64,000 nt of DNA from Heracleum sosnowskyi (taxonomy: Eukaryota; Streptophyta; Magnoliopsida; Apiales; Apiaceae): NCBI GenBank assembly GCA_030848705.1, contig CM061238.1, forward strand, positions 60,241,133 to 60,305,132. Reading direction: 5' to 3'. Positions 51,170-63,984 of the stretch are shown here, piece by piece (position 1 is the stretch's first letter; every line of letters starts with the position of its first letter). The notes below the pieces were generated by a model, which saw only the letters and a program-made list of their open reading frames with translations, ran no database searches and was not told the origin of the DNA. The position numbers and the translations under genes were made by a program.

Positions 51170-52550
51170 CCATAGGGTCAAACTACGAGAAAATATACAC
51201 AAAATGGCCCGCTTCAATTTCCCCCCATTTTCCTTGTATAGCTCCCTTTAGAGGTAAACGTAATCGGGCGTCCCCTGGTATCTGCTCCGATTCAGGCACG
51301 GACAGCTCCAAATGAAGTTTTCTGTAATTCTATAAACCCATAGGGTCAAACTACGAGAAAATATCCACAAAATGGCCCGCTTCAATTTTCCCCCATTTTC
51401 CTTGTATAGCTCCCTTTATAGGTAAACGTAATCGGGCGTCCCCTGGTATCTGCTCCGATTCAGGCACGGACAGCTCCAAATGAAGTTTTCTGTAATTCTA
51501 TAAACCCATAGGGTCAAACTACGAGAAAATATACACAAAATGGCCCGCTTCAATTTCCCCCCATTTTCCTTGTATAGCTCCCTTTAGAGGTAAACGTAAT
51601 CGGGCGTCCCCTGGTATCAGCTCCGATTCAGGCACGGACAGCTCCAAATGAAGTTTTCTGTAATTCTATAAACCCATAGGGTCAAACTACGAGAAAATAT
51701 CCAGAAAATGGACCGCTTCAATTTTTCCCCATTTTCCTTGTACAGCTCACTTTAGAGGTAAACGTAATCGGGCATCCCCTGGTATCTGCTCCGATTCAGG
51801 CACGGACAGCTCCAAATGAAGTTTTCTGTAATTCTATAAACCCATAGGGTCAAACTACGAGAAAATATCCACAAAATGGACCGCTTCAATTTTCCCCCAT
51901 TTTCCTTGTATAGCTCCCTTTAGAGGTAAACGTAATCGGGCGTCCCCTGGTATCTGCTCCGATTCAGGCACGGACAGCTCCAAATGAAGTTTTCTGTAAT
52001 TCTATAAACCCATAGGGTCAAACTACGAGAAAATATACACAAAATGGCCCGCTTCAATTTCCCCCCATTTTCCTTGTATAGCTCCCTTTAGAGGTAAACG
52101 TAATCGGGCGTCCCCTGGTATCTGCTCCGATTCAGGCACGGACAGCTCCAAATGAAGTTTTCTGTAATTCTATAAACCCATAGGGTCAAACTATGATAAA
52201 ATATCCACAAAATGGCCCGCTTCAATTTTTCCCCATTTTCCTTGTATAGCTCCCTTTAGAGGTAAACGTAATCGGGCGTCCCCTGGTATCTGCTCCGATT
52301 CAGGCACAGACAGCTCCAAATGAAGTTTTCTGTAATTCTATAAATCCATAGGGTCAAACTACGAGAAAATATACACAAAATGGCCCGCTTCAATTTCCCC
52401 CCATTTTCCTTGTATAGCTCCCTTTAGAGGTAAACGTAATCGGGCGTCCCCTGGTATCTGCTCCGATTCAGGCACGGACAGCTCCAAATGAAGTTTTCTG
52501 TAATTCTATAAACCCATAGGGTCAAACTACGAGAAAATATCCACAAAATG
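51170..52550. repeat. Seven-monomer tandem duplication, left copy (offset 1,176 bp)
   Basis: Shared private markers are tatcagctcc (51615/52791), ccagaaaatggacc and ctatgataaaat (52197/53373). The partner is 52346-53726. A handful of differences were read, including cacttcagagg near 52929 and gaaattatcc near 53040 in the right copy, and cacagacagctcc near 52308 in the left copy, where the right has cacgg. Confidence 0.82.
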
Positions 52551-54568
52551 GCCCGCTTCAATTTTCCCCCATTTTCCTTGTATAGCTCCCTTTATAGGTA
52601 AACGTAATCGGGCGTCCCCTGGTATCTGCTCCGATTCAGGCACAGACAGCTCCAAATGAAGTTTTCTGTAATTCTATAAACCCATAGGGTCAAACTACGA
52701 GAAAATATACACAAAATGGCCCGCTTCAATTTCCCCCCATTTTCCTTGTATAGCTCCCTTTAGAGGTAAACGTAATCGGGCGTCCCCTGGTATCAGCTCC
52801 GATTCAGGCACGGACAGCTCCAAATGAAGTTTTCTGTAATTCTATAAACCCATAGGGTCAAACTACGAGAAAATATCCAGAAAATGGACCGCTTCAATTT
52901 TTCCCCATTTTCCTTGTACAGCTCACTTCAGAGGTAAACGTAATCGGGCATCCCCTGGTATCTGCTCCGATTCAGGCACGGACAGCTCCAAATGAAGTTT
53001 TCTGTAATTCTATAAACCCATAGGGTCAAACTACGAGAAATTATCCACAAAATGGACCGCTTCAATTTTCCCCCATTTTCCTTGTATAGCTCCCTTTAGA
53101 GGTAAACGTAATCGGGCGTCCCCTGGTATCTGCTCCGATTCAGGCACGGACAGCTCCAAATGAAGTTTTCTGTAATTCTATAAACCCATAGGGTCAAACT
53201 ACGAGAAAATATACACAAAATGGCCCGCTTCAATTTCCCCCCATTTTCCTTGTATAGCTCCCTTTAGAGGTAAACGTAATCGGGCGTCCCCTGGTATCTG
53301 CTCCGATTCAGGCACGGACAACTCCAAATGAAGTTTTCTGTAATTCTATAAACCCATAGGGTCAAACTATGATAAAATATCCACAAAATGGCCCGCTTCA
53401 ATTTTTCCCCATTTTCCTTGTATAGCTCCCTTTAGAGGTAAACGTAATCGGGCGTCCCCTGGTATCTGCTCCGATTCAGGCACGGACAGCTCCAAATGAA
53501 GTTTTCTGTAATTCTATAAATCCATAGGGTCAAACTACGAGAAAATATACACAAAATGGCCCGCTTCAATTTCCCCCCATTTTCCTTGTATAGCTCCCTT
53601 TAGAGGTAAACGTAATCGGGCGTCCCCTGGTATCTGCTCCGATTCAGGCACGGACAGCTCCAAATGAAGTTTTCTGTAATTCTATAAACCCATAGGGTCA
53701 AACTACGAGAAAATATCCACAAAATGGACCGCTTCAATTTTCCCTCATTTTCCTTGTATAGCTCCCTTTAGAGGTAAACGTAATCGGGCGTCCCCTGCTA
53801 TCTGCTCCGATTCAGGCACGGACAGCTCCAAATGAAGTTTTCTGTAATTCTATAAATCCATAGGGTCAAACTACGAGAAAATATACACAAAATGGCCCGC
53901 TTCAATTTCCCCCCATTTTCCTTGTATAGCTCCCTTTAGAGGTAAACGTAATCGGGCGTCCCCTGGTATCTGCTCCGATTCAGGCACGGACAGCTCCAAA
54001 TGAAGTTTTCTGTAATTCTATAAACCCATAGGGTCAAACTACGAGAAAATATCCACAAAATGGCCCGCTTCAATTTTCCCCCATTTTCCTTGTATAGCTC
54101 CCTTTAGAGGTAAACGTAATCGGGCGTCCCCTGGTATCTGCTCCGATTCAGGCACGGACAGCTCCAAATGAAGTTTTCTGTAATTCTATAAACCCATAGG
54201 GTCAAACTACGAGAAAATATACACAAAATGTCCCGCTTCAATTTCCCCCCATTTTCCTTGTATAGCTCCCTTTAGAGGTAAACGTAATCGGGCGTCCCCT
54301 GGTATCTGCTCCGATGCAGGCACGGACAGCTCCAAATGAAGTTTTCTGTAATTCTATAAACCCATAGGGTCAAACTACGAGAAAATATCCACAAAATGGC
54401 CCGCTTCAATTTTCCCCCATTTTCCTTGTATAGCTCCATTTAGAGGTAAACGTAATCGGGCGTCCCCTGGTATCTGCTCCGATTCAGGCACGGACAACTC
54501 CAAATGAAGTTTTCTGTAATTCTATAAACCCATAGGGTCAAACTACGAGAAAATATCCACAAAATGGC

Positions 54569-55897
54569 CTGCTTCAATTTTTCCCCATTTTCCTTGTACA
54601 GCTCCCTTTAGAGGTAAACGTAATCGGGCATCCCCTGGTATCTGCTCCGATTCAGGCACGGACAGCTCCAAATGAAGTTTTCTGTAATTCTATAAACCCA
54701 TAGGGTCAAACTACGAGAAAATATCCACAAAATGGCCCGCTTCAATTTTTCCCCATTTTCCTTGTATAGCTCCCTTTATAGGTAAACGTAATCGGGCGTC
54801 CCCTGGTATGTGCTCCGATTCAGGCACGGACAACTTCAAATGAAGTTTTCTGCAATTCTATAAACCCATAGGGTCAAACTACGAGAAAATATCCACAAAA
54901 TGGCCCGCTTCAATTTTTCCCCATTTTCCTTGTATAGCTCCCTTTAGAGGTAAACGTAATCGGGCGTCCCCTGGTATCTGCTCCGATTCAGGCACAGACA
55001 GCTTCAAATGAAGTTTTCTACAATTCTATAAACCCATAGGGTCAAACTACGAGAAAATATCCACAAAATGGCCCGCTTCAAATTTTCCCCATTTTCCTTG
55101 TATAGCTCCCTTTATAGGTAAACGTAATCGGGCGTCCCCTGGTATCTGCTCCGATTCAGGCACGGACAGCTCCAAATGAAGTTTTCTGCAATTCTATAAA
55201 CCCATAGGGTCAAACTACGAGTAAATATCCACAAAATGGCCCGCTTCAATTTTCCCCCATTTTCCTTGTATAGCTTCCTTTAGAGGTAAACGTAATCGGG
55301 CGTCCCCTGGTATCTGCTCCGATTCAGGCACGGACAGCTCCAAATGAAGTTTTCTGTAATTCTAAAAACCCATAGGGTCAAACTACGAGAAAATATCCAC
55401 AAAATGGCCCGCTTCAATTTTCCCCCATTTTCCTTGTATAGCTCCCTTTAGAGGTAAACGTAATCGGGCGTCCCCTGGTATCAGCTCCGATTCAGGCACG
55501 GACAGCTCCAAATGAAGTTTTCTATAATTCTATAAACCCATAGGGTCAAACTACGAGAAAATATCCACAAAATGGCCTGCTTCAATTTTTCCCCATTTTC
55601 CTTGTACAGCTCACTTTAGAGGTAAACGTAATCGGGCATCCCCTGGTATCTGCTCCGATTTATGCACGGACAGCTCCAAATGAAGTTTTCTGTAATTCTA
55701 TAAACCCATAGGGTCAAACTACGAGAAAATATCCACAAAATGGACCGCTTCAATTTTCCCCCATTTTCCTTGTATAGCTCCCTTTAGAGGTAAACGTAAT
55801 CGGGCGTCCCCTGGTATCTGCTCCGATTCAGGCACGGACAGCTCCAAATGAAGTTTTCTGTAATTCTATAAACCCATAGGGTCAAACTGCGAGAAAA
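54569..55897. repeat. Thirteen-monomer-offset duplication, left copy
   Basis: It matches 56753-58081 at 2,184 bp: tatgtg (54810/56994), the 'caaattttcccc' tract variant (55080/57264), cgagtaaat (55220/57404) and tatcagctcc (55479/57663). The same marker series also recurs in part near 61.1-62.0 kb, at a further 4,200 bp (25 monomers). Confidence 0.78.
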
Positions 55898-56623
55898 TAT
55901 CCACAAAATGGCCCACTTCAATTTTCCCCCATTTTCCTTGTATAGCTCCCTTTAGAGGTAAACGTAATCGGGCGTCCCCTAGTATCTGCTCCGATTCAGG
56001 CACGGACAGCTCCAAATTAAGTTTTCTGTAATTCTATAAATCCATAGGGTCAAACTACGAGAAAATATACACAAAATGTCCGGCTTCAATTTCCCCCCAT
56101 TTTCCTTGTATAGCTCCCTTTAGAGGTAAACGTAATCGGGCGTCCCCTGGTATCTGCTCCGATTCAGGCACGGACAGCTCCAAATGAAGTTTTCTGTAAT
56201 TCTATAAACCCATAGGGTCAAACTACGATAAAATATCCACAAAATGGCCCGCTTCAATTTTCCCCCATTTTCCTTGTATAGCTCCCTTTAGAGGTAAACG
56301 TAATCGGGCGTCCCCTGGTATCTACTCCGATTCAGGCACGGACAGCTCCAAATGAAGTTTTCTGTAATTCTATAAATCCATAGGGTCAAACTACGAGAAA
56401 ATATACACAAAATGTCCCGCTTCAATTTCCCCCCATTTTCCTTGTATAGCTCCCTTTAGAGGTAAATGTAATCGGGCGTCCCCTGGTATCTGCTCCGATT
56501 CAGGCACGGACAGCTCCAAATGAAGTTTTCTGTAATTCTATAAACCCATAGGGTCAAACTACGAGAAAATATCCACAAAATGGCCCGCTTCAATTTTCCC
56601 CCATTTTCCTTGTATAGCTCCCT

Positions 56624-56929
56624 TTAGAGGTAAACGTAATCGGGCGTCCCCTGGTATCTGCTCCGATTCAGGCACGGACAGCTCCAAATGAAGTTTTCTG
56701 TAATTCTATAAACCCATAGGGTCAAACTACGAGAAAATATCCACAAAATGGCCCGCTTCAATTTTCCCCCATTTTCCTTGTACAGCTCCCTGTAGAGGTA
56801 AACGTAATCGGGCATCCCCTGGTATCTGCTCCGATTCAGGCACGGACAGCTCCAAATGAAGTTTTCTGTAATTCTATAAACCCATAGGGTCAAACTACGA
56901 GAAAATATCCACAAAATGGCCCGCTTCAA
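56624..56929 (-). other. Longest chance reading frame in the array (not a gene)
   Basis: This 101-codon reverse frame spans almost two monomers and begins at TTG, not ATG. It is open only because one monomer has 'ccctgtagagg' where others have 'ccctttagagg' (about 56790), which removes a TAA on the reverse strand. It has no neighbouring signals of its own, and equivalent frames elsewhere are closed. I regard it as noncoding satellite sequence. Confidence 0.9.
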
Positions 56930-57089
56930 TTTTTCCCCATTTTCCTTGTATAGCTCCCTTTATAGGTAAACGTAATCGGGCGTCCCCTGGTATGTGCTCC
57001 GATTCAGGCACGGACAACTTCAAATGAAGTTTTCTGCAATTCTATAAACCCATAGGGTCAAACTACGAGAAAATATCCACAAAATGGCC

Positions 57090-59760
57090 CGCTTCAATTT
57101 TTCCCCATTTTCCTTGTATAGCTCCCTTTAGAGGTAAACGTAATCGGGCGTCCCCTGGTATCTGCTCCGATTCAGGCACAGACAGCTTCAAATGAAGTTT
57201 TCTACAATTCTATAAACCCATAGGGTCAAACTACGAGAAAATATCCACAAAATGGCCCGCTTCAAATTTTCCCCATTTTCCTTGTATAGCTCCCTTTATA
57301 GGTAAACGTAATCGGGCGTCCCCTGGTATCTGCTCCGATTCAGGCACGGACAGCTCGAAATGAAGTTTTCTGCAATTCTATAAACCCATAGGGTCAAACT
57401 ACGAGTAAATATCCACAAAATGGCCCGCTTCAATTTTCCCCCATTTTCCTTGTATAGCTCCCTTTATAGGTAAACGTAATCGGGCGTCCCCTGGTATCTG
57501 CTCCGATTCAGGCACGGACAGCTCCAAATGAAGTTTTCTGTAATTCTATAAACCCATAGGGTCAAACTACGAGAAAATATCCACAAAATGGCCCGCTTCA
57601 ATTTTCCCCCATTTTCCTTGTATAGCTCCCTTTAGAGGTAAACGTAATCGGGCGTCCCCTGGTATCAGCTCCGATTCAGGCACGGACAGCTCCAAATGAA
57701 GTTTTCTGTAATTCTATAAACCCATAGGGTCAAACTACGAGAAAATATCCACAAAATGGCCTGCTTCAATTTTTCCCCATTTTCCTTGTACAGCTCACTT
57801 TAGAGGTAAACGTAATCGGGCATCCCCTGGTATCTGCTCCGATTTAGGCACGGACAGCTCCAAATGAAGTTTTCTGTAATTCTATAAACCCATAGGGTCA
57901 AACTACGAGAAAATATCCACAAAATGGACCGCTTCAATTTTCCCCCATTTTCCTTGTATAGCTCCCTTTAGAGGTAAACGTAATCGGGCGTCCCCTGGTA
58001 TCTGCTCCGATTCAGTCACGGACAGCTCCAAATGAAGTTTTCTGTAATTCTATAAACCCATAGGGTCAAACTACGAGAAAATATACACAAAATGGCCCGC
58101 TTCAATTTCCCCCCATTTTCCTTGTATAGCTCCCTTTAGAGGTAAACGTAATCGGGCGTCCCCTGGTATCTGCTCCGATTCAGGCACGGACAGCTCCAAA
58201 TGAAGTTTTCTGTAATTCTATAAACCCATAGGGTCAAACTACGAGAAAATATCCACAAAATGGCCCACTTCAATTTTTCCCCATTTTCCTTGTATAGCTC
58301 CCTTTAGAGGTAAACGTAATCGGGCGTCCCCTGGTATCTGCTCCGATTCAGGCACAGACTGCTTCAAATGAAGTTTTCTACAATTCTATAAACCCATAGG
58401 GTCAAACTACGAGAAAATATCCACAAAATGGCCCGCTTCAAATTTTCCCCATTTTCCTTGTATAGCTCCCTTTATAGGTAAACGTAATCGGGCGTCCCCT
58501 GGTATCTGCTCCGATTCAGGCACGGACCGCTCCAAATGAAGTTTTCTGCAATTCTATAAACCCATAGGGTCAAACTACGAGTAAATATCCACAAAATGGC
58601 CCGCTTCAATTTTCCCCCATTTTCCTTGTATAGCTCCCTTTATAGGTAAACGTAATCGGGCGTCCCCTGGTATCTGCTCCGATTCAGGCACGGACAGCTC
58701 CAAATGAAGTTTTCTGTAATTCTATAAACCCATAGGGTCAAACTACGAGAAAATATCCACAAAATGGCCCGCTTCAATTTTCCCCCATTTTCCTTGTATA
58801 GCTCCCTTTAGAGGTAAACGTAATCGGGCGTCCCCTGGTATCAGCTCCGATTCAGGCACGGACAGCTCCAAATGAAGTTTTCTGTAATTCTATAAACCCA
58901 TAGGGTCAAACTACGAGAAAATATCCACAAAATGGCCTGCTTCAATTTTTCCCCATTTTCCTTGTACAGCTCACTTTAGAGGTAAACGTAATCGGGCATC
59001 CCCTGGTATCTGCTCCGATTTAGGCACGGACAGCTCCAAATGAAGTTTTCTGTAATTCTATAAACCCATAGGGTCAAACTACGAGAAAATCTCCACAAAA
59101 TGGACCGCTTCAATTTTCCCCCATTTTCCTTGTATAGCTCCCTTTAGAGGTAAACGTAATCGGGCGTCCCCTGGTATCTGCTCCGATTCAGGCACGGACA
59201 GCTCCAAATGAAGTTTTCTGTAATTCTATAAACCCATAGGGTCAAACTACGAGAAAATATACACAAAATGGCCCGCTTCAATTTCCCCCCATTTTCCTTG
59301 TATAGCTCCCTTTAGAGGTAAACGTAATCGGGCGTCCCCTGGTATCTGCTCCGATTCAGGCACGGACAGCTCCAAATGAAGTTTTCTGTAATTCTATAAA
59401 CCCATAGGGTCAAACTACGAGAAAATATCCACAAAATGGCCCACTTCAATTTTCCCCCATTTTCCTTGTATAGCTCCCTTTAGAGGTAAACGTAATCGGG
59501 CGTCCCCTGGTATCTGCTCCGATTTAGGCACGGACAGCTTCAAATGAAGTTTTCTACAATTCTATAAACCCATAGGGTCAAACTACGAGAAAATATCCAC
59601 AAAATGGCCCGCTTCAATTTTTCCCCATTTTCCTTGTATAGCTCCCTTTATAGGTAAACGTAATCGGGCGTCCCCTGGTATCTGCTCCGATTCAGGCACG
59701 GACAGATCCAAATGAAGTTTTCTGCAATTCTATAAACCCATAGGGTCAAACTACGAGAAA
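57090..59760. repeat. Seven-monomer HOR, about two and a half copies
   Basis: The marker 'ttctacaattc' is at 57204, 58380 and 59556, each 1,176 bp apart. 'caaattttcccc' (57264, 58440), cgagtaaat (57404, 58580) and tatcagctcc (57663, 58839) follow the same period. By the third copy the tract is plain and cgagtaaat is back to cgagaaaat, so the period fades near 59.8 kb. Confidence 0.78.
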
Positions 59761-60603
59761 ATATCCACAAAATGGCCCGCTTCAATTTTCCCCCATTTTC
59801 CTTGTATAGCTCCCTTTAGAGGTAAACGTAACCGGGCGTCCCCTGGTATCTGCTCCGATTCAGGCACGGACAGCTCCAAATGAAGTTTTCTGTAATTCTA
59901 TAAACCCATAGGGTCAAACTACGAGAAAATATCCACAAAATGGCCCGCTTCAATTTTCCCCCATTTTCCTTGTATAGCTCCCTTTAGAGGTAAACGTAAT
60001 CGGGCGTCCCCTGGTATCTGCTCCGATTCAGGCACGGACAGCTCCAAATGAAGTTTTCTGTAATTCTATAAATCCATAGGGTCAAACTACGAGAAAATAT
60101 ACACAAAATGTCCCGCTTCAATTTCCCCCCATTTCCCTTGTATAGCTCCCTTTAGAGGTAAACATAATCGGGCGTCCCCTGGTATCTGCTCCGATTCAGG
60201 CACGGACAGCTCCAAATGAAGTTTTCTGTAATTCTATAAACCCATAGGGTCAAACTACGAGAAAATATCCACAAAATGGCCCGCTTCAATTTTCCCCCAT
60301 TTTCCTTGTATAGCTCCCTTTAGAGGTAAACGTAATCGGGCGTCCCCTGGTATCTGCTCCGATTCAGGCACGGACAGCTCCAAATGAAGTTTTCTGTAAT
60401 TCTATAAACCCATAGGGTCAAACTACGAGAAAATATCCACAAAATGGCCTGCTTCAATTTTTCCCCATTTTCCTTGTATAGCTCCCTTTAGAGGTAAACG
60501 TAATCGGGCGTCCCCTGGTATCTGCTCCAATTCAGGCACGGACAGCTCCAAATGAAGTTTTCTGTAATTCTATAAACCCATAGGGTCAAACTACGAGAAA
60601 ATA

Positions 60604-61490
60604 TACACAAAATGGCCCGCTTCAATTTCCCCCCATTTTCCTTGTATAGCTCCCTTTAGAGGTAAACGTAATCGGGCGTCCCCTGGTATCTGCTCCGATT
60701 CAGGCACGGACAATTCCAAATGAAGTTTTCTGTAATTCTATAAACCCATAGGGTCAAACTACGAGAAAATATCCACAAAATGGCCCGCTTCAATTTTCCC
60801 CCATTTTCCTTGTATAGCTCCCTTTAGAGGTAAACGTAATCAGGCGTCCCCTGCTATCTGCTCCGATTCAGGCACGGACAGCTCCAAATGAAGTTTTCTG
60901 TAATTCTATAAACCCATAGGGTCAAACTACGAGAAAATATCCACAAAATGGCCCGCTTCAATTTTCCCCCATTTTCCTTGTACAGCTCCCTTTAGAGGTA
61001 AACGTAATCGGGCATCCCCTGGTATCTGCTCCGATTCAGGCACGGACAGCTCCAAATGAAGTTTTCTGTAATTCTATAAACCCATAGGGTCAAACTACGA
61101 GAAAATATCCACAAAATGGCCCGCTTCAATTTTTCCCCATTTTCCTTGTATAGCTCCCTTTGTAGGTAAACGTAATCGGGCGTCCCCTGGTATGTGCTCC
61201 GATTCAGGCACGGACAACTTCAAATGAAGTTTTCTGCAATTCTATAAACCCATAGGGTCAAACTACGAGAAAATATCCACAAAATGGCCCGCTTCAATTT
61301 TTCCCCATTTTCCTTGTATAGCTCCCTTTAGAGGTAAACGTAATCGGGCGTCCCCTGGTATCTGCTCCGATTCAGGCACAGACAGCTTCAAATGAAGTTT
61401 TCTACAATTCTATAAACCCATAGGGTCAAACTACGAGAAAATATCCACAAAATGGCCCGCTTCAAATTTTCCCCATTTTCCTTGTATAGC
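60604..61490. repeat. Fifteen-monomer-offset duplication, left copy
   Basis: It matches the right end of the window (63124-64000) at 2,520 bp, falling to 2,519 bp after a one-base deletion (gaagtttctg near 63246). Shared markers are acaattcc (60711/63231), ctgctatctg (60850/63369), tttgtagg (61162/63681), tatgtg with acaacttc, and ttctacaattc. The duplication runs past the window end. Confidence 0.78.
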
Positions 61491-63984
61491 TCCCTTTATA
61501 GGTAAACGTAATCGGGCGTCCCCTGGTATCTGCTCCGATTCAGGCACGGACAGCTCCAAATGAAGTTTTCTGTAATTCTATAAACCCATAGGGTCAAACT
61601 ACGAGAAAATATACACAAAATGGCCCGCTTCAATTTCCCCCCATTTTCCTTGTATAGCTCCCTTTAGAGGTAAACGTAATCGGGCGTCCCCTGGTATCTG
61701 CTCCGATTCAGGCACGGACAGCTCCAAATGAAGTTTTCTGTAATTCTATAAACCCATAGGGTCAAACTACGAGAAAATATCCACAAAATGGCCCGCTTCA
61801 ATTTTCCCCCATTTTCCTTGTATAGCTCCCTTTAGAGGTAAACGTAATCGGGCGTCCCCTGGTATCAGCTCCGATTCAGGCACGGACAGCTCCAAATGAA
61901 GTTTTCTGTAATTCTATAAACCCATAGGGTCAAACTACCAGAAAATATCCACAAAATGGCCTGCTTCAATTTTTCCCCATTTTCCTTGTATAGCTCACTT
62001 TAGAGGTAAACGTAATCGGGCATCCCCTGGTATCTGCTCCGATTTAGGCACGGACAGCTCCAAATGAAGTTTTCTGTAATTCTATAAACCCATAGGGTCA
62101 AACTACGAGAAAATATCCACAAAATGGACCGCTTCAATTTTCCCCCATTTTCCTTGTATAGCTCCCTTTAGAGATAAACGTAATCGGGCGTCCCCTAGTA
62201 TCTGCTCCGATTCAGGCACGGACAGCTCCAAATGAAGTTTTCTGTAATTCTATAAACCCATAGGGTCAAACTACGAGAAAATATACACAAAATGGCCCGC
62301 TTCAATTTCCCCCCATTTTCCTTGTATAGCTCCCTTTAGAGGTAAACGTAATCGGGCGTCCCCTGGTATCTGCTCCGATTCAGGCACGGACAGCTCCAAA
62401 TGAAGTTTTCTGTAATTCTATAAACCCATAGGGTCAAACTACGAGAAAATATCCACAAAATGGCCCTCTTCAATTTTCCCCCATTTTCCTTGTATAGCTC
62501 CCTTTAGAGGTAAACGTAATCGGGCGTCCCCTGGTATCTGCTCCGATTTAGGCACGGACAGCTTCAAATGAAGTTTTCTACAATTCTATAAACCCATAGG
62601 GTCAAACTACGAGAAAATATCCACAAAATGGCCCGCTTCAAATTTTCCCCATTTTCCTTGTATAGCTCCCTTTATAGGTAAACGTAATCGGGCGTCCCCT
62701 GGTATCTGCTCCGATTCAGGCACGGACAGCTCCAAATGAAGTTTTCTGCAATTCTATAAACCCATAGGGTCAAACTACGAGAAAATATCCACAAAATGGC
62801 CCGCTTCAATTTTCCCCCATTTTCCTTGTATAGCTCCCTTTAGAGGTAAACGTAACCGGGCGTCCCCTGGTATCTGCTCCGATTCAGGCACGGACAGCTC
62901 CAAATGAAGTTTTCTGTAATTCTATAAACCCATAGGGTCAAACTACGAGAAAATATCCACAAAATGGCCCGCTTCAATTTTCACCCATTTTCCTTGTATA
63001 GCTCCCTTTAGAGGTAAACGTAATCGGGCGTCCCCTGGTATCTGCTCCGATTCAGGCACGGACAGCTCCAAATGAAGTTTTCTGTAATTCTATAAATCCA
63101 TAGGGTCAAACTACGAGAAAATATACACAAAATGGCCCGCTTCAATTTCCCCCCATTTTCCTTGTATAGCTCCCTTTAGAGGTAAACGTAATCGGGCGTC
63201 CCCTGGTATCTGCTCCGATTCAGGCACGGACAATTCCAAATGAAGTTTCTGTAATTCTATAAACCCATAGGGTCAAACTACGAGAAAATATCCACAAAAT
63301 GGCCCGCTTCAATTTTCCCCCATTTTCCTTGTATAGCTCCCTTTAGAGGTAAACGTAATCGGGCGTCCCCTGCTATCTGCTCCGATTCAGGCACGGACAG
63401 CTCCAAATGAAGTTTTCTGTAATTCTATAAACCCATAGGGTCAAACTACGAGAAAATATCCACAAAATGGCCCGCTTCAATTTTCCCCCATTTTCCTTGT
63501 ACAGCTCCCTTTAGAGGTAAACGTAATCGGGCATCCCCTGGTATCTGCTCCGATTCAGGCACGGACAGCTCCAAATGAAGTTTTCTGTAATTCTATAAAC
63601 CCATAGGGTCAAACTACGAGAAAATATCCACAAAATGGCCCGCTTCAATTTTTCCCCATTTTCCTTGTATAGCTCCCTTTGTAGGTAAACGTAATCGGGC
63701 GTCCCCTGGTATGTGCTCCGATTCAGGCACGGACAACTTCAAATGAAGTTTTCTGTAATTCTATAAACCCATAGGGTCAAACTACGAGAAAATATCCACA
63801 AAATGGCCCGCTTCAATTTTTCCCCAATTTCCTTGTATAGCTCCCTTTAGAGGTAAACGTAATCGGGCGTCCCCTGGTATCTGCTCCGATTCAGGCACAG
63901 ACAGCTTCAAATGAAGTTTTCTACAATTCTATAAACCCATAGGGTCAAACTACGAGAAAATATCCACAAAATGGCCCGCTTCAA